Assembly: GCA_014695345.1 (NCBI GenBank)
Contig: JACJOC010000017.1
Location: 1 to 64,000 of the forward strand
Reading direction: 5' to 3'
DNA: 64,000 nucleotides
Source of the DNA: Cyanobacteria bacterium FACHB-471
Lineage (GTDB): Bacteria; Cyanobacteriota; Cyanobacteriia; Elainellales; Elainellaceae
This document shows, in pieces, positions 8,577-18,977 of this stretch. Both the position numbers and the translations under genes were made by a program. Below the pieces are notes generated by a model. The model was given only the letters and a program-made list of their open reading frames with translations. It had not been told where the DNA came from and made no database searches. Within the stretch, counting starts at the first letter, position 1. Each line of letters begins with the position of its first letter.

Positions 8577-10142
8577 CTACACCGAAGTTGAAGCCGGAAT
8601 TGCTTTCTCAGGCAAAACAGGCTGCTCTGCCGGAACATTCTTCTCTAGCATCAACTTCGATCGCTTGACCATCTCTGGAATCTGCACGGGATAGTCACCT
8701 GTAAAGCAAGCTGAGCAAAAGCTTTCCTTGTCTTGCTCGGTCGCTTCTAACATTCCATCCCAGGTCAGATAGGCTAGGGAATCTACACCAATCTGCTCAC
8801 GAATTTCCTCTACTGATTTGGTTGCAGCAATCAATTGATCCTGGCTATCTGTATCGATGCCATAAAAGCAAGGATGAGTCACGGGTGGGGAAGAAATTCG
8901 CATGTGAACTTCGATCGCCCCAGCTTCACGCAACGCTTTCACAATTTTGCGGCTAGTGGTACCCCGAACGAGCGAATCATCCACGATTAGAATTCGCTTA
9001 CCGACTAACACATCCTTGAGCGGATTCAGCTTCATCCGAATGCCAGACTCTCTCATACTCTGGGTGGGCTGAATGAAGGTTCTTCCGACGTAGCGGTTTT
9101 TGATTAATCCTTCTGCGTAGGGAATCTTGGATTCTTGTGAAAAACCGATCGCCGCCGGAATTCCAGAGTCAGGCACTCCCAGGATCATATCGACATCAGC
9201 AGGAGATTCGATCGCCAGTTGTTTACCCAACCGCAACCGATAGCTGTAAAGGCTTTCATCATTTACGACGCTATCAGGGCGAGCAAAGTAAATCATTTCA
9301 AAAATGCATAGCTTACGCTTGACCTTAGGTGCCCAATGGAAAGAAGCTAGCCCTTGCTCGGTGATCCACACTAGTTCCCCTGGCTCAACGTCACGCAAAT
9401 ATTCTGCGCCAATAATGTCTAGCCCACAGGTTTCTGAAGACAAAACATAGCGTTGAGGAGCCTCTGATTCAGGATCATTCAGGGTGCCAATAACCAGTGG
9501 ACGAATGCCGTTGGGGTCGCGCACACCCATGATGCCGTCTGGAGTAGCGATCGCCAAGCTAAATGCTCCCTGACAGCGGTTAAAAGCACTAATTGAGCCT
9601 TCTAGCCAATCTTTGCCCGCGTTAACCTCTTCAGCGATCGCAAAGGCAATCATTTCTGAGTCGGTCGTGGTGATCAGGTTGAACTTAGATCTCAGCAACT
9701 CTTCTCGCAGGGCTGGTGTATTGACCAAATTACCGTTATGAGCCAGCGCCAATGAACCCAGCCGAGTCTCTACCACGGCGGGTTGAGCATTCACAACTCG
9801 ACTAGAGCCAGTCGTGGAGTAGCGAGTATGCCCTACAGCTAAATCGCCAGGCAAATCGCCCAGAGTGGTTTCGTTAAATACTTGAGAAACCAGTCCCATA
9901 TCCTTATGCAGATGCACACGATCGCCTTCAAACGTGGCAATTCCAGCAGATTCTTGTCCACGATGCTGGAGCGCGTACAGCCCAAAGTAAGTCAACTTCG
10001 CAACATCTTCACCAGGTGCATAAACCCCAAACACGCCACAGGCTTCTTCTGGTTTGTCTGGTCGGGTCAAACCAGCGGAAGTAGCAAGGGACAAGTCAGA
10101 ATCTTCACCCGAAGATGGACGATCAGCAGGATTAGGCATCAT
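8577..10142 (-). CDS. purF: Amidophosphoribosyltransferase
   Basis: A 521-residue class II glutamine amidotransferase for the first committed step of purine synthesis, PRPP plus glutamine to phosphoribosylamine. A 34-residue propeptide precedes the nucleophilic cysteine (C35 in EEACGVFGV), as in the B. subtilis-type enzyme. LQHRGQESAGIATF, GHTRYSTTG and the AHNGNL block build the glutaminase site; the PRPP loop is ILIVDDSLVRGTTSRKIV. Cysteines near the C terminus (FCSACF) fit an Fe-S cluster as in B. subtilis. purL lies upstream on the same strand, separated by about 330 bases. Confidence 0.96.
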   Translation of the reverse strand: MMPNPADRPSSGEDSDLSLATSAGLTRPDKPEEACGVFGVYAPGEDVAKLTYFGLYALQHRGQESAGIATFEGDRVHLHKDMGLVSQVFNETTLGDLPGDLAVGHTRYSTTGSSRVVNAQPAVVETRLGSLALAHNGNLVNTPALREELLRSKFNLITTTDSEMIAFAIAEEVNAGKDWLEGSISAFNRCQGAFSLAIATPDGIMGVRDPNGIRPLVIGTLNDPESEAPQRYVLSSETCGLDIIGAEYLRDVEPGELVWITEQGLASFHWAPKVKRKLCIFEMIYFARPDSVVNDESLYSYRLRLGKQLAIESPADVDMILGVPDSGIPAAIGFSQESKIPYAEGLIKNRYVGRTFIQPTQSMRESGIRMKLNPLKDVLVGKRILIVDDSLVRGTTSRKIVKALREAGAIEVHMRISSPPVTHPCFYGIDTDSQDQLIAATKSVEEIREQIGVDSLAYLTWDGMLEATEQDKESFCSACFTGDYPVQIPEMVKRSKLMLEKNVPAEQPVLPEKAIPASTSV

Positions 10143-10475
10143 GCGAGGATTTGGCTCCTGGTTGAGTTAGCGAATTTTGTTGAATACTAAATAAATGCTA
10201 CGAGATGTAACTACCCACGGTAGTAAAGAAGTGGATTAATGTTTACAAATTAACGTTTCCTTAACAATCCCATAGATTAACGGTAACGTAAACCGCTTTT
10301 AGTTAACCATTCATATCTGTTTCGTTGGGCTTACATTGATGCAGAAAAGGGTTGAAATGTATGTATCGTTGACACTCTACCCACCAAGATTCTTCCAGCT
10401 CAATGCCGGAGGTCTGCATTACCAGTAAATGAAAACTTTCATGCTGCGTTGCCCGGAAGCCTTTACTGAAGCTGA
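10143..10475. other. Intergenic region between purL and purF
   Basis: 333 bases between two minus-strand purine genes, probably containing the purF promoter. I see no gene, no PurR-box-like palindrome that I can defend and no clear terminator. Confidence 0.35.
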
Positions 10476-12881
10476 TCAGGTGGTTAAACGCCGCTCGATA
10501 GCATTGAGCCAGCGATCGCCCATCTCCTCAATCCTAGCGTTGATTAAGTTGGAACCGTCCGCCATTACCTGGAGAGTTGTTCCGCTGACTTGCCCAATTT
10601 GCTGCCAATTCTGATCCAAGTTCTTGGTTAAATAGGATTCCCACTCTGCTTTGTGAATCGCTGAAACAGAAATCACAATTCTCGCGCCACCTTCTCCAAA
10701 CAGCAGGGTATCCCAGCGATGGAGAGTTTCAGCATCACCAACAGACAGGCGAACGTCGGCTCCAAGACGACCGCTGATGCAAGACTCAGCAAGGGCGATC
10801 GCCAACCCACCTTCTGCGCAATCGTGGGCTGACTTCACCCACCCCTGACTAATTCCCTCCCGGCAAGCCGTCTGTACCTGCCGCTCCAGCGCAAAATCTA
10901 CAGCAGGTGGCATCCCTGCAACGGTATTGTGAATTGCCGCCAAATATTCCGAACCACCCAGAGTGACCCCAGAATCTGAATTCACAGGTACCCCCAACAG
11001 ATAGATCAAATCTCCTTCTGCCTGCCATCCCTGTCCACAAATTTTGCTCAGATCAGGAATGAGCCCTACCATGCCGACAACAGACGTGGGATAAATCGCC
11101 TGAGGCTTGCCCTCTGAATCGAGCGTTTCGTTATAAAGCGAAACATTTCCTCCGGTTACAGGGGTAGCAAATTCGCGGCAGGCTTCGGCTAATCCCCGGC
11201 AGGCTTCAGCTAGCTGCCAATAGCCAATGGGCTTCTCAGGACTACCAAAGTTGAGATTATCGGTCACCGCTAACGGCTCTGCACCTACACAGCTTAAATT
11301 TCGGGCTGCTTCAGCAACGGCGGCTTTCGCCCCCTCATAGGGGTGCAGGTAGACGTAGCGGGCATTGCAATCTACGGTTGCAGCAACACCAGTTTGGGAG
11401 GATGAGGGATGAGAGGGGAGGGATGAGGAGCCATTTTCAGGAATCGCTTTGCTCCCTTCTAGCGGTTCTTGAGGGCGAATGCGGATAACGGCAGCATCGG
11501 CACCACCAGGAAGGAGAACAGTATTGTTTTGTACTTGGTGATCGTACTGGTGGTAGACCCAACGCTTGGAAGCGATCGTGGGCGTTTCTAGTAGCTGGAA
11601 TAACACTTCAGTCCAGCTCAGAGAATTTTGGGCTGTGGATGAGTTGGCGATTGCAATTCCCTTTATTGAACACGCTGGCAGTGATGCCTCGCTCCACATC
11701 CAGGCTTGACGAGCATAATCTGGCGGCTCTGCCAGCAATTCTCGATGGTAAACGGGCGTATTGTCTGCCAAAGCGGTTGCCGGAATTTCAGCTGCGACCT
11801 CCCCTTCAAACAAAATCCGCACAACCGGCTCAGCGATTACAGTTCCAGCCACAACAGCTTGGAGTCCCCAGCGCTGAAAAATCTCAATTAGCTCCTGCTC
11901 TCGCCCTTTATGGGCAACAAACAGCATTCGCTCCTGAGACTCAGACAGCAAATATTCGTACGGCACCATTCCCGTTTCCCGGACAGGAATTTGGTCGAGG
12001 TCAAGCTCAATGCCTACCCCCCCTTTTGCCGCCATCTCTGAAGTAGAGCAGGTAATTCCAGCCGCACCCATATCCTGAGCAGCGACAACTGCTCCAGTCT
12101 TAAATGCCTCCAAGCAGGCTTCAATCAGAGATTTTTCCAAAAATGGATCGCCAACTTGAACAGCGGGGCGATCTGCTTCAGATTCGTCACTCAATTCAGC
12201 ACTGGCAAAGCTGGCTCCACCCATGCCATCTCGCCCGGTTGTAGAACCCACATAGAGAACCGGATTACCAACGCCCGACGCACCCGATTTGACAATCTCA
12301 GCCGTTTCCATTAGCCCCAGCGCCATTGCGTTGACGAGCGGATTGCCTGAATAGGCTGGGTCAAAATACACCTCTCCGCCGACCGTTGGCACTCCAACGC
12401 AGTTGCCATAATGAGCAATACCCGAAACCACACCTGAAAAGAGTCTGCGGGTTCTACTGTCTGCCAAATCGCCAAATCGGAGTGAGTTGAGGATGGCGAT
12501 CGGACGTGCCCCCATCGTAAAAATGTCGCGGAGAATGCCGCCAACCCCCGTTGCAGCACCTTGAAATGGCTCGACGGCGGAAGGGTGGTTATGAGATTCG
12601 ATCTTGAAGGCCAGTTGCAGTCCATTTCCTAAATCCACTACGCCTGCATTCTCACCTGGACCAACCAAGATACGCGGTCCTTCTGTCGGAAATTGCTTGA
12701 GCAGGGGTCGTGAGTTCTTGTAGCAGCAGTGTTCTGACCACATCACGCCAAACATGCCCAGTTCGGCGCGATTTGGGTGTCGTCCTAGACGAGCTACAAT
12801 TTCCTCGTATTCTTCCGGCTTCAGCCCCTCCGCAGCAATTTCCTGAGGTGAGGGCAAAGGCGAGACAGCAGACATAAGCAC
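10476..12881 (-). CDS. purL: Phosphoribosylformylglycinamidine synthase II
   Basis: An 801-residue ATP-dependent synthetase converting FGAR to FGAM with ammonia supplied by PurQ/Pur[16 protein letters not shown] near the N terminus, [24 protein letters not shown] and [20 protein letters not shown] are PurL landmarks; the second half repeats the AIRS-like fold ([32 protein letters not shown]). A low-complexity Ser/Pro-rich insert around residues 465-495 makes it slightly longer than usual. purQ and purS are not in the window. It is followed by purF on the same strand. Confidence 0.96.
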   Translation of the reverse strand: MLMSAVSPLPSPQEIAAEGLKPEEYEEIVARLGRHPNRAELGMFGVMWSEHCCYKNSRPLLKQFPTEGPRILVGPGENAGVVDLGNGLQLAFKIESHNHPSAVEPFQGAATGVGGILRDIFTMGARPIAILNSLRFGDLADSRTRRLFSGVVSGIAHYGNCVGVPTVGGEVYFDPAYSGNPLVNAMALGLMETAEIVKSGASGVGNPVLYVGSTTGRDGMGGASFASAELSDESEADRPAVQVGDPFLEKSLIEACLEAFKTGAVVAAQDMGAAGITCSTSEMAAKGGVGIELDLDQIPVRETGMVPYEYLLSESQERMLFVAHKGREQELIEIFQRWGLQAVVAGTVIAEPVVRILFEGEVAAEIPATALADNTPVYHRELLAEPPDYARQAWMWSEASLPACSIKGIAIANSSTAQNSLSWTEVLFQLLETPTIASKRWVYHQYDHQVQNNTVLLPGGADAAVIRIRPQEPLEGSKAIPENGSSSLPSHPSSSQTGVAATVDCNARYVYLHPYEGAKAAVAEAARNLSCVGAEPLAVTDNLNFGSPEKPIGYWQLAEACRGLAEACREFATPVTGGNVSLYNETLDSEGKPQAIYPTSVVGMVGLIPDLSKICGQGWQAEGDLIYLLGVPVNSDSGVTLGGSEYLAAIHNTVAGMPPAVDFALERQVQTACREGISQGWVKSAHDCAEGGLAIALAESCISGRLGADVRLSVGDAETLHRWDTLLFGEGGARIVISVSAIHKAEWESYLTKNLDQNWQQIGQVSGTTLQVMADGSNLINARIEEMGDRWLNAIERRLTT

Positions 12882-13445
12882 CTCAAGATAAATCAGGTAT
12901 CAATTCTATAGCAGTTAATTGAACTTCCGGAATCATGAGATTAATTGATGATTAACTGGACTGGGTAGAAAGGCAAATCTGCCCTATTCTCAGGAGAGCC
13001 ATCTGACGTGCAGATAGGCTCGTTTCGCTCTGTCCAGCTCCATCAATCAATATTTAGGATGTTTGCTTAAGGTATAGCTGTTGCGATTGTCAATTTTTTA
13101 TACGACGAGGAACTAGTGTGTTTGAGTTTAGTCAGGATTAGGTTAGCCTAGCTCATCCGAAATTCCAGTAGTTGGAGCAAAGTCAGAAATAGTCAGAATA
13201 AGTATTAGAAAAGGTAAGGCTATCTCTACTTCTTACTTATTCATACTTACAAGACGCTAATCAGCAGCTAGCTTGAAAGAGCAATTTAGGTAGAGATTAT
13301 TAACGTGTTCCTAACGCCTTTAGGCACTGATTTAGAATCAGAATGAACTTTTGGGCAAGCTAAGCACTGAGATTGATCCTAGATCTCTGAAACAAGATTT
13401 CTAGAATACCCCCTCTAAGACAAAACCTCTAAGAGACTTGCTGAA
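12882..13445. other. 564-bp intergenic region upstream of the secretion cassette
   Basis: The region separates divergent purL and the PpiC-type isomerase gene. It is AT-rich with short direct repeats such as AGTCAGAAATAGTCAGAATAAG near 13175-13200. I found no open frame with a known motif, no terminator and no recognised riboswitch. Promoters for both directions are expected here. Confidence 0.35.
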
Positions 13446-14213
13446 ATGACTGTAGTTCTAAAAGTTGGGGATCGCTCTATTGAAGCTGAAGAACTCCTGT
13501 CGCTGTTAGCAGGCTACCAAATGCTGCCACAGTTTCTTCAGGAACTTCTCATCGAACAGGCGATCGCTCGCATCACCTGCACTGACGAAGAGAAGACCAC
13601 TGCTTGCGAACAGTTTTACGCCCAAAACCAGATTAATTCTGAAGAAGCGCTAAAAGCGTGGTTAGGGCGTTATGGCATGACCCAGGAACAGCTAGAAGCC
13701 TTAGCAACCCGAGGGTTGAGGGTCGAGAAGTTTAAGCAAGCGACTTGGGGTCCAAAGCTAGAATCCTATTTTTTGACGCGTAAAGGACAGCTTGACCGAG
13801 TCATTTACTCCCTGATTCGTACTCAAGATTTGGGAATCGCTCAAGAGCTTTACTTTCGAGTGTTAGAGGGAGAACAATCCTTTGCCGAATTGGCCCGTGA
13901 TTACTCACAAGGTCCAGAAGCTCAAACAGACGGCATGATCGGACCGGTAGAGCTAAGTGTGCCTCACCCAACGCTTGCCCAAATGCTCTCAGTTAGCCAA
14001 CCCGGTCAACTGTGGGCACCAACGCGAGTAGGCGAGTGGCTAGTGATTGTCCGGCTAGAGAAATTTATCCCCGCCCAGCTAGACGACCCGATGCGTCGCC
14101 GTTTGTTGAACGAATGCTTTACCACCTGGCTGCAAGAGCAGCTAGCTCAGTTAGGTTCCCTTTCCTCCGGTTCTTCGTCCCCCAGCGATAACGCAACTCC
14201 TGTTGCCCCATGA
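13446..14213 (+). CDS. PpiC/SurA-type peptidylprolyl isomerase of a type I secretion cassette
   Basis: A 255-residue protein with a SurA-like helical N-terminal part and a parvulin domain at about residues 118-215 (YSLIRTQDLGIAQELYFRVLEGEQSFAELARDYSQGPEA..GMIGPV). No signal peptide is visible, so it may act on the cytoplasmic side on the unfolded exporter substrate. Its stop overlaps the exporter start by four bases (ATGA at 14210-14213). Cyanobacterial exporters of the HetC-like group are often preceded by such an isomerase; the chaperone role is inferred. Confidence 0.8.
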   Translation: MTVVLKVGDRSIEAEELLSLLAGYQMLPQFLQELLIEQAIARITCTDEEKTTACEQFYAQNQINSEEALKAWLGRYGMTQEQLEALATRGLRVEKFKQATWGPKLESYFLTRKGQLDRVIYSLIRTQDLGIAQELYFRVLEGEQSFAELARDYSQGPEAQTDGMIGPVELSVPHPTLAQMLSVSQPGQLWAPTRVGEWLVIVRLEKFIPAQLDDPMRRRLLNECFTTWLQEQLAQLGSLSSGSSSPSDNATPVAP

Positions 14214-17197
14214 CTTATACCAAAACCTCCGTTCAAGAATTTCTCTCGACCGTTACCCCGTTTGACAAGCTGCCGCCCTTTGAGCTTGGGGTACTGGCGA
14301 GCCAGTTTCAACTCCTGCGCTATCGAATGGGGCAGGCAATTCTGGTACGCGATAAGATGCCAGCCCAGGTTGCCATTCTCTATCAAGGTCAGGCTCGTTC
14401 ACTAGCCTATGATCCCCGCACTCAGCGCCCGGTCACACTGGAACTGGCGCAGCCTGGAGCAGTTCTGGGCTGGGTTGGGTTGGTGCGCGGCGTACCTTGT
14501 GAGACGGCGATCGCCTCCGTTGAAACGATTTGCCTGACACTACCTGCTGCAAATTTTCTGGCCCTGATAGAAGAGCAGCCGATCGTCGCTGCCTATTTCC
14601 AGACGCAGTGTCAATCCGTTGAAGCCTTTGACCTACTCGGGGCAGAACTGCATCGCCAGGCAAATGGCGATACCATCCTCAAAGATCTGACTCTAAAAGT
14701 ATTGCCGGATGCTGCCGTGACTAATTTGCCTCCGGGAATCACTCCCTGGAGCCAGTTGGGTAATAACCGGCTCTGGTTAGTCAGCGGCGGTGGGGCGATC
14801 GCAGGTTTCCCGATTGGCAGCCGTCTTGAACCCGAAGACAACCTCTCTTACGTTGAGGTGACAGGTTCTGAACCCGCACGGATTGTTGGCTTCCAGCACT
14901 TTGACGAATTGCTAACTGACTCTAGCATCCCTCAAGAGATCAACGTCGAAGCCATCATCACCGAAGAACTAGAGATTCCGTACGCGCCCGATCGTCCGCA
15001 AGAAGCGGACCCCCACATTCGCTCCAACAGCACTAAACCCTTACAACCAGACAAATATCCTTTTGTGCGAGGGCGTGGCCCACTCGACAGTACGATGGCT
15101 TGCCTGCAAATGGTCAGCCGTCATCTCAACATTCCTTTCCGTAAGGATGTGATTCAGCGCGTGTTGGTTAGCCAGGTAGAGCGAACCGGCAGTCTTTCAC
15201 TCGATCTGTGTGGCGCAGTTGCAGAATTAATGGGGCTGAATGCTCAGCTTGTGACCGCACCTGCAAGTGCGATCGGTCGTCTCGAACCCCCAGCCTTATT
15301 TCAGTGGCAGGACAGTTATGCCCTACTCTACGCGGCAAGCGAACGAGAATTGGTGATTGCGGTGCCAGAAATTGGCATTATTCGGCGCAAACCCAGCGAC
15401 TTCGCTGAAACTTGGGGAGAACAGGGTCAGATCCTGCTGCTTAAACCCACCAAGCAAACACCCCAGCAGCGGTTTAGCTTGAAATGGTTTTTGCCCTCGC
15501 TCTACAAGCATCGTAAAGTCCTGCTGGAAGTGTTTATTGCTTCCTTCTTTGTGCAGCTTTTTGCTCTAGCAAACCCGCTGATGATTCAGGTGATCATCGA
15601 CAAGGTGATCGTGCAAAACAGCGTCGATACGCTTCAGGTGTTGGGAGTCTTCCTGCTAGTTTTGGCAGTGTTTGAGGCAGTTCTCACCAGTCTGCGAACC
15701 TACCTGTTTGTTGATACAACGAACCGGATCGACATGACACTCGGTTCTGAGATCATCGACCACTTGCTGCGTTTACCCCTGCGTTATTTTGAACGGCGAC
15801 CTGTAGGTGAACTGGCAACTCGGATCAACGAGCTAGAAAACATTCGCCAATTCCTTACCGGAACGGCTTTAACGGTGGTGCTAGATGCCGTCTTTTCGGT
15901 GATTTACATCGTCGTCATGTTTATCTACAGCTGGCTGCTGTCGCTGGTGTCGCTGGCAACCATTCCACTATTTGTCTTGCTGGCGATGGTGGCTTCGCCG
16001 CTGATTCGGCAGCAGCTTCGGGTGAAGGCAGAGCGAAACGCTGAAACGCAGTCCTACCTGGTGGAGGTGGTGTCAGGCATTCAGACGGTGAAGGCGCAAA
16101 ATATGGAGTTGCGATCGCGCTGGCAGTGGCAACAGCGTTACGCCCGTTACGTCAGTGCTGGCTTCAAAACCGTCCTCACTTCAACTACTGCCGGATCAAC
16201 TAGCAACTTCCTCAACCAACTGTCGGGACTGCTGGTGCTGTGGGTAGGGGCTTACCTGGTCCTTCAGGGAGAACTCACCCTCGGTCAATTGATTGCTTTC
16301 CGCATCATCGCTGGATACGTTACCAGCCCTCTGTTGCGACTAGCGCAACTCTGGCAAAACTTCCAGGAGACGGCTTTATCTTTGGAACGCTTAAGCGACA
16401 TCGTAGATGCAGCTCCCGAAGCGAATGAAGTCGATCGCCTGAACATTCCCATGCCTGCAATCAAGGGAGCGGTTGAGTTTGATGATGTTTCTTTCCGGTT
16501 TGGTCCCAGTGGTCCGCTCCAGCTTTGCAACGTCAAGGTAGAGTTTCCAGCAGGCGTGTTTGTCGGTGTGGTCGGGCAGAGCGGTTCCGGTAAAAGCACC
16601 TTAATGAAACTCTTACCTCGCCTCTATGACCTTGAATCAGGGCGGATCATGATCGACGGGTATGACATCAGCAAAGTGGAACTTTACTCGCTCAGACGGC
16701 AAATCGGTATCGTGCCGCAGGATACGCTGCTGTTTGACGGCTCGGTTCAGGAAAACATTGCCCTGACCTGCCCAGATGCCTCAGCCGAAGAAATTATCGA
16801 AGCTGCCAAGGTTGCCGCTGCCCACGAATTTATCATGAGTCTACCGAATGGCTACAACACCCGCGTCGGAGAACGGGGCTCGGCACTATCGGGTGGACAG
16901 CGACAGCGAATTGCGATCGCCCGTACCGTCTTGCAAAACCCACGCATGCTGATTTTAGACGAAGCGACCAGCGCTCTAGACTACGACTCCGAGCGTCGAG
17001 TCTGCCTGAACCTAGCGGAAGCTTTCCGAGGACGCACAGTTTTCTTCATTACCCACCGTCTCACCACAATCAAAAATGCCGACAACATCCTACTCATGGA
17101 TAAAGGGGCGGTCGTCGAATTGGGCACCCATGATGAACTGATGGCACTGAAAGGACGCTATTACTGTCTCTATCAACAGCAAGAAGCTGAGCTTTAA
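14210..17197 (+). CDS. Type I secretion ABC exporter with cNMP-binding and degenerate C39 domains
   Basis: A 995-residue HlyB/HetC-like exporter. Residues about 10-135 resemble a cyclic-nucleotide-binding domain (PFELGVLASQF, AILYQGQARSLAYD). About 285-420 is a C39-peptidase-like domain in which the catalytic block DCGxACL reads DSTMACL (S294 replaces Cys), and the His and Asp positions are also lost (DSYALLYA, IAVPEIG). Membrane segments span about 430-715, and the NBD has GQSGSGKST, LSGGQRQRIAIAR and MLILDEATSALD. Loss of protease residues fits transport of RTX substrates with uncleaved C-terminal signals. Coupled to the isomerase by a 4-bp overlap; hlyD follows 77 bases later. It probably forms an inner-membrane dimer. 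Confidence 0.92.
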   Translation: MTYTKTSVQEFLSTVTPFDKLPPFELGVLASQFQLLRYRMGQAILVRDKMPAQVAILYQGQARSLAYDPRTQRPVTLELAQPGAVLGWVGLVRGVPCETAIASVETICLTLPAANFLALIEEQPIVAAYFQTQCQSVEAFDLLGAELHRQANGDTILKDLTLKVLPDAAVTNLPPGITPWSQLGNNRLWLVSGGGAIAGFPIGSRLEPEDNLSYVEVTGSEPARIVGFQHFDELLTDSSIPQEINVEAIITEELEIPYAPDRPQEADPHIRSNSTKPLQPDKYPFVRGRGPLDSTMACLQMVSRHLNIPFRKDVIQRVLVSQVERTGSLSLDLCGAVAELMGLNAQLVTAPASAIGRLEPPALFQWQDSYALLYAASERELVIAVPEIGIIRRKPSDFAETWGEQGQILLLKPTKQTPQQRFSLKWFLPSLYKHRKVLLEVFIASFFVQLFALANPLMIQVIIDKVIVQNSVDTLQVLGVFLLVLAVFEAVLTSLRTYLFVDTTNRIDMTLGSEIIDHLLRLPLRYFERRPVGELATRINELENIRQFLTGTALTVVLDAVFSVIYIVVMFIYSWLLSLVSLATIPLFVLLAMVASPLIRQQLRVKAERNAETQSYLVEVVSGIQTVKAQNMELRSRWQWQQRYARYVSAGFKTVLTSTTAGSTSNFLNQLSGLLVLWVGAYLVLQGELTLGQLIAFRIIAGYVTSPLLRLAQLWQNFQETALSLERLSDIVDAAPEANEVDRLNIPMPAIKGAVEFDDVSFRFGPSGPLQLCNVKVEFPAGVFVGVVGQSGSGKSTLMKLLPRLYDLESGRIMIDGYDISKVELYSLRRQIGIVPQDTLLFDGSVQENIALTCPDASAEEIIEAAKVAAAHEFIMSLPNGYNTRVGERGSALSGGQRQRIAIARTVLQNPRMLILDEATSALDYDSERRVCLNLAEAFRGRTVFFITHRLTTIKNADNILLMDKGAVVELGTHDELMALKGRYYCLYQQQEAEL

Positions 17198-17274
17198 TCG
17201 TCTGCCCTTCACCTTCTATTCCTCATACTCCAGCCTTTACCTACTCTGCCGCCAACCGCAACCCAGTAATCCCT

Positions 17275-18855
17275 ATGACTAAGTCTCACACCACCAACGG
17301 ACACAACGGAGCTAAAACTCAGCCGTCGTTTGCTCTGACTTCTCCTAATGGCTCGGCTCCGGCTCAACCTAAAGCAAAAGCAAACGGTTCAGGAACCAAC
17401 CAGGCAACTCGAACTGAGGCATTTGACCAGCCTGTCGTGTTACAGCAAACCTCAGTTTGGTCACGCGCTATTGTTTGGGGAATTGTCAGCGTCACAACCT
17501 TCGTTGTGATCTGGGCTTCCGTTGCCAAAATTGAAGAGGCTGTGCCAGCAACGGGTAAACTCGAACCTCAGGGCAGTGTGCAGGAAGTGGAAGTGCCTGT
17601 TGGCGGTGTGGTTGAGGAGGTTTTGGTTGAAGATGGGCAGCGGGTAGAAAAAGGAGAACTGTTGGTACGTCTTGACCCAACCGCCGCCGAGGCACAGCGG
17701 CGATCGCTTCAGCAAGTTCGCAATTCTCTAGCCCAAGAAGTTCGGTTTTATCGAGCACAACTAAGCGGTGCGACTCAAGCTTCACCTGATGAAGGCGTTG
17801 ATTTACCTGCCGAGATTCTGTCGTTAACCGAAAATCGGGCTGCTCTGGTTGCAGAGAATAATTTATATCGGTCACAGTTACGTGGCTCTAGCGCAGGTGC
17901 TAACCTGACTCCTGAGCAGCAGGAACGACTTCAGGCGATCGCCGCTGAAGCTGACTCTCGTACCGCAGCCGCACAGCTACAGCTTTTGCAGAGTCAGCGT
18001 GAATATAACCAGGTTGACATTCAACTAGCAGCGGCTCAACAAAGTCTAGCCATTGACCAGGCAATTTTAGGCGACATTGCGCCTCTCGTGGAAGAAGGCG
18101 CAATCGGACGGCTCCAAAAAACTCGGCAGGAGCAAGAGGTACTCAATGCCCGAGCCGAAGTCAATCGGTTGGCTCAGGAGAAGGCACGATTGGAGCTGGC
18201 AATAGCTGAGGCTCAACAACAGCTTCAAAACACAATGGCTGTCTCCAGCACCGAGTTGTTGTCTCGCATCTCAGATAACGACAAGCAGATCGCGACCATC
18301 AACAGTGAATTGAACAAGGCGATCGTTGAGAACGAAAAGCAAATTGCCGACATCGACAGTCAGCTTAGCCAAACAGAACTAAACCTGAGATATCAGGAGC
18401 TTCGCGCCCCGGTTGATGGCGTTGTCTTTGACCTACAAACTCAAATTCAAGGCGTGGTGAATCAGGGTGCTCCTGAACCCATTCTTAAAATTGTGCCGGA
18501 TGACTCTCTCATTGCCAAAGTCACCATCACCAACCAAGATATCGGCTTTGTAGGGGAAAACCAGGAGGTTGACGTCCGAATTGACTCCTTCCCCTACAGC
18601 GAATTTGGCGACATCGAAGGTGAACTGATTTGGATCGGCTCAGACGCACTGCCTCCAACTGAAATTACACCGTTCTACACTTTCCCTGCCAAAATTCGGC
18701 TAGAGGAACAGGCACTTAATGTTGGGGGTCGAGAAATTGCACTGCAATCAGGGATGTCTGTGACAGTTAACATCAAAGTACGGCAGCGTACTGTCATGAG
18801 CATCTTTACGGAACTATTTGCTGACAAGGTGAATAGCCTCAGAACGGTACGTTAA
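17275..18855 (+). CDS. HlyD-family periplasmic adaptor of type I secretion
   Basis: A 526-residue membrane fusion protein. A Gly/Asn/Lys-rich cytoplasmic tail (1-60) leads to one membrane helix (about 62-82, AIVWGIVSVTTFVVIWASV). A lipoyl half with VPVGGVVEEVLVEDGQRVEKGELLVRLDPT follows, then a long coiled-coil hairpin (about 140-365) and the second half with LRYQELRAPVDGVVFDL and the beta-barrel end. It would link the exporter at 14210-17197 to a TolC-like outer-membrane channel encoded elsewhere. A terminator-like hairpin follows its stop. Confidence 0.93.
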   Translation: MTKSHTTNGHNGAKTQPSFALTSPNGSAPAQPKAKANGSGTNQATRTEAFDQPVVLQQTSVWSRAIVWGIVSVTTFVVIWASVAKIEEAVPATGKLEPQGSVQEVEVPVGGVVEEVLVEDGQRVEKGELLVRLDPTAAEAQRRSLQQVRNSLAQEVRFYRAQLSGATQASPDEGVDLPAEILSLTENRAALVAENNLYRSQLRGSSAGANLTPEQQERLQAIAAEADSRTAAAQLQLLQSQREYNQVDIQLAAAQQSLAIDQAILGDIAPLVEEGAIGRLQKTRQEQEVLNARAEVNRLAQEKARLELAIAEAQQQLQNTMAVSSTELLSRISDNDKQIATINSELNKAIVENEKQIADIDSQLSQTELNLRYQELRAPVDGVVFDLQTQIQGVVNQGAPEPILKIVPDDSLIAKVTITNQDIGFVGENQEVDVRIDSFPYSEFGDIEGELIWIGSDALPPTEITPFYTFPAKIRLEEQALNVGGREIALQSGMSVTVNIKVRQRTVMSIFTELFADKVNSLRTVR

Positions 18856-18883
18856 ACCCTTCAATCAGGATTTTAGCCTTCGA

Positions 18884-18930
18884 CTGGGGAGAGGATTTTG
18901 TCAACCTCCTCCCCAGTTTTCTCATTTTTA
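18884..18930 (+). terminator. Terminator of the secretion cassette
   Basis: CTGGGGAGAGG (18884-18894) pairs with CCTCCTCCCCAG (18905-18916) with one bulge, followed by TTTTCTCATTTTT. It lies 29 bases past the hlyD stop. Confidence 0.75.
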
Positions 18931-18977
18931 GGTCAAGATGATTGCTCAACCGTGCGATCGCCCTATTTCTCAGCCCT

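Noticed and set aside
11639-12046. A plus-strand gene of 135 codons
   Set aside because: It lies entirely inside purL on the other strand and has no recognisable motif.
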